Assembly (NCBI GenBank): GCA_021234155.1
Contig: JAJEKV010000035.1
Coordinates: 11,100,407 to 11,164,406, forward strand
DNA length: 64,000 bases
Origin: Isoetes taiwanensis
Lineage: Eukaryota; Streptophyta; Lycopodiopsida; Isoetales; Isoetaceae
Reading direction: 5' to 3'
Each line of letters begins with the position of its first letter. Within the stretch, counting starts at the first letter, position 1. The notes under the pieces are model-generated. The model did no database searches, was not told where the DNA came from, and saw nothing but the letters and a program-made list of their open reading frames with translations. Below, one piece after another: positions 63,996 to 64,000 of this stretch. Position numbers and translations under genes: made by a program.

Positions 63996-64000
63996 GACAA

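Noticed and set aside
1-64000. tRNA or rRNA genes
   Set aside because: I looked for conserved tRNA arms with B-box-like GTTCGA(A/N)TC and for rRNA core sequences and saw none I could defend.

Overview
The window looks like nuclear DNA of a land plant with a large, repeat-rich genome. The evidence is a chalcone-synthase-superfamily gene with the intron at the conserved Cys codon, a decayed R2R3-MYB with both classical intron positions, spliceosomal introns with GT/AG borders, and nested plant-type transposons. Nothing fixes the species. A non-seed plant or gymnosperm is an inference from the very low gene density. Only two genes read cleanly from start to stop across several exons: a transposase (26183-29335, minus) and a type III polyketide synthase (56513-57845, minus). 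One long single-exon ORF also stands (38714-40159, plus).

Region by region. 1-8.5 kb holds decayed coding DNA. A fragment of unknown family lies at 24-619. A minus-strand multi-exon pseudogene (about 1654-5765) combines a ParB-like segment with a DNA-methyltransferase-like segment. Its introns and flanks carry MITEs and clusters of a palindrome built on GGCGCAGCTGCGCC. A duplicated ORF remnant at 7908-8497 is cut by a Helitron-like element (8494-11429). 13.8-21.2 kb is a foldback/minisatellite complex: two ~2.4 kb palindromes separated and bordered by about 20-bp repeats that reverse orientation.

22586-29667 is a complete 7.1 kb DNA transposon. It has 27-bp terminal inverted repeats (25/27 identical), a 4-bp target duplication ACCT, an 8-exon transposase gene of 848 codons on the minus strand, and a convergent coiled-coil accessory gene on the plus strand. 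Two other places (11464-12141 and 47590-48078) hold fragments that look like the N-terminal zinc-cluster part of related transposases.

35288-47455 is a 12.2 kb hAT-like element. It has the perfect terminal repeat CAGGGATAGGTTC, a perfect 8-bp target duplication CGTGAAGC, and subterminal palindrome arrays at both ends. It carries a decayed BED/DUF659/dimerisation transposase on the minus strand. On the plus strand it carries cargo: a frameshifted protein-kinase-like gene and an intact RING-like coiled-coil ORF. Between cargo and transposase lies an array of ten long imperfect hairpins in six families (40389-42474). This array is the most unusual structure in the window. A smaller element (43180-44431) is nested in the 3' part of the transposase region.

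48-54 kb contains two identical 155-bp direct repeats around about 5.1 kb of strongly pyrimidine-skewed DNA without convincing genes. Helitron-type termini follow at 54362 and 55686. After the polyketide synthase gene, 59559-63736 is bracketed by a 25-bp inverted repeat and contains a purine-only tract, AT-rich repeats and a tandem array of GAGTCGAAAAGG-type palindromes. Most sequence here is mobile-element derived. The polyketide synthase is the only host gene that looks functional.
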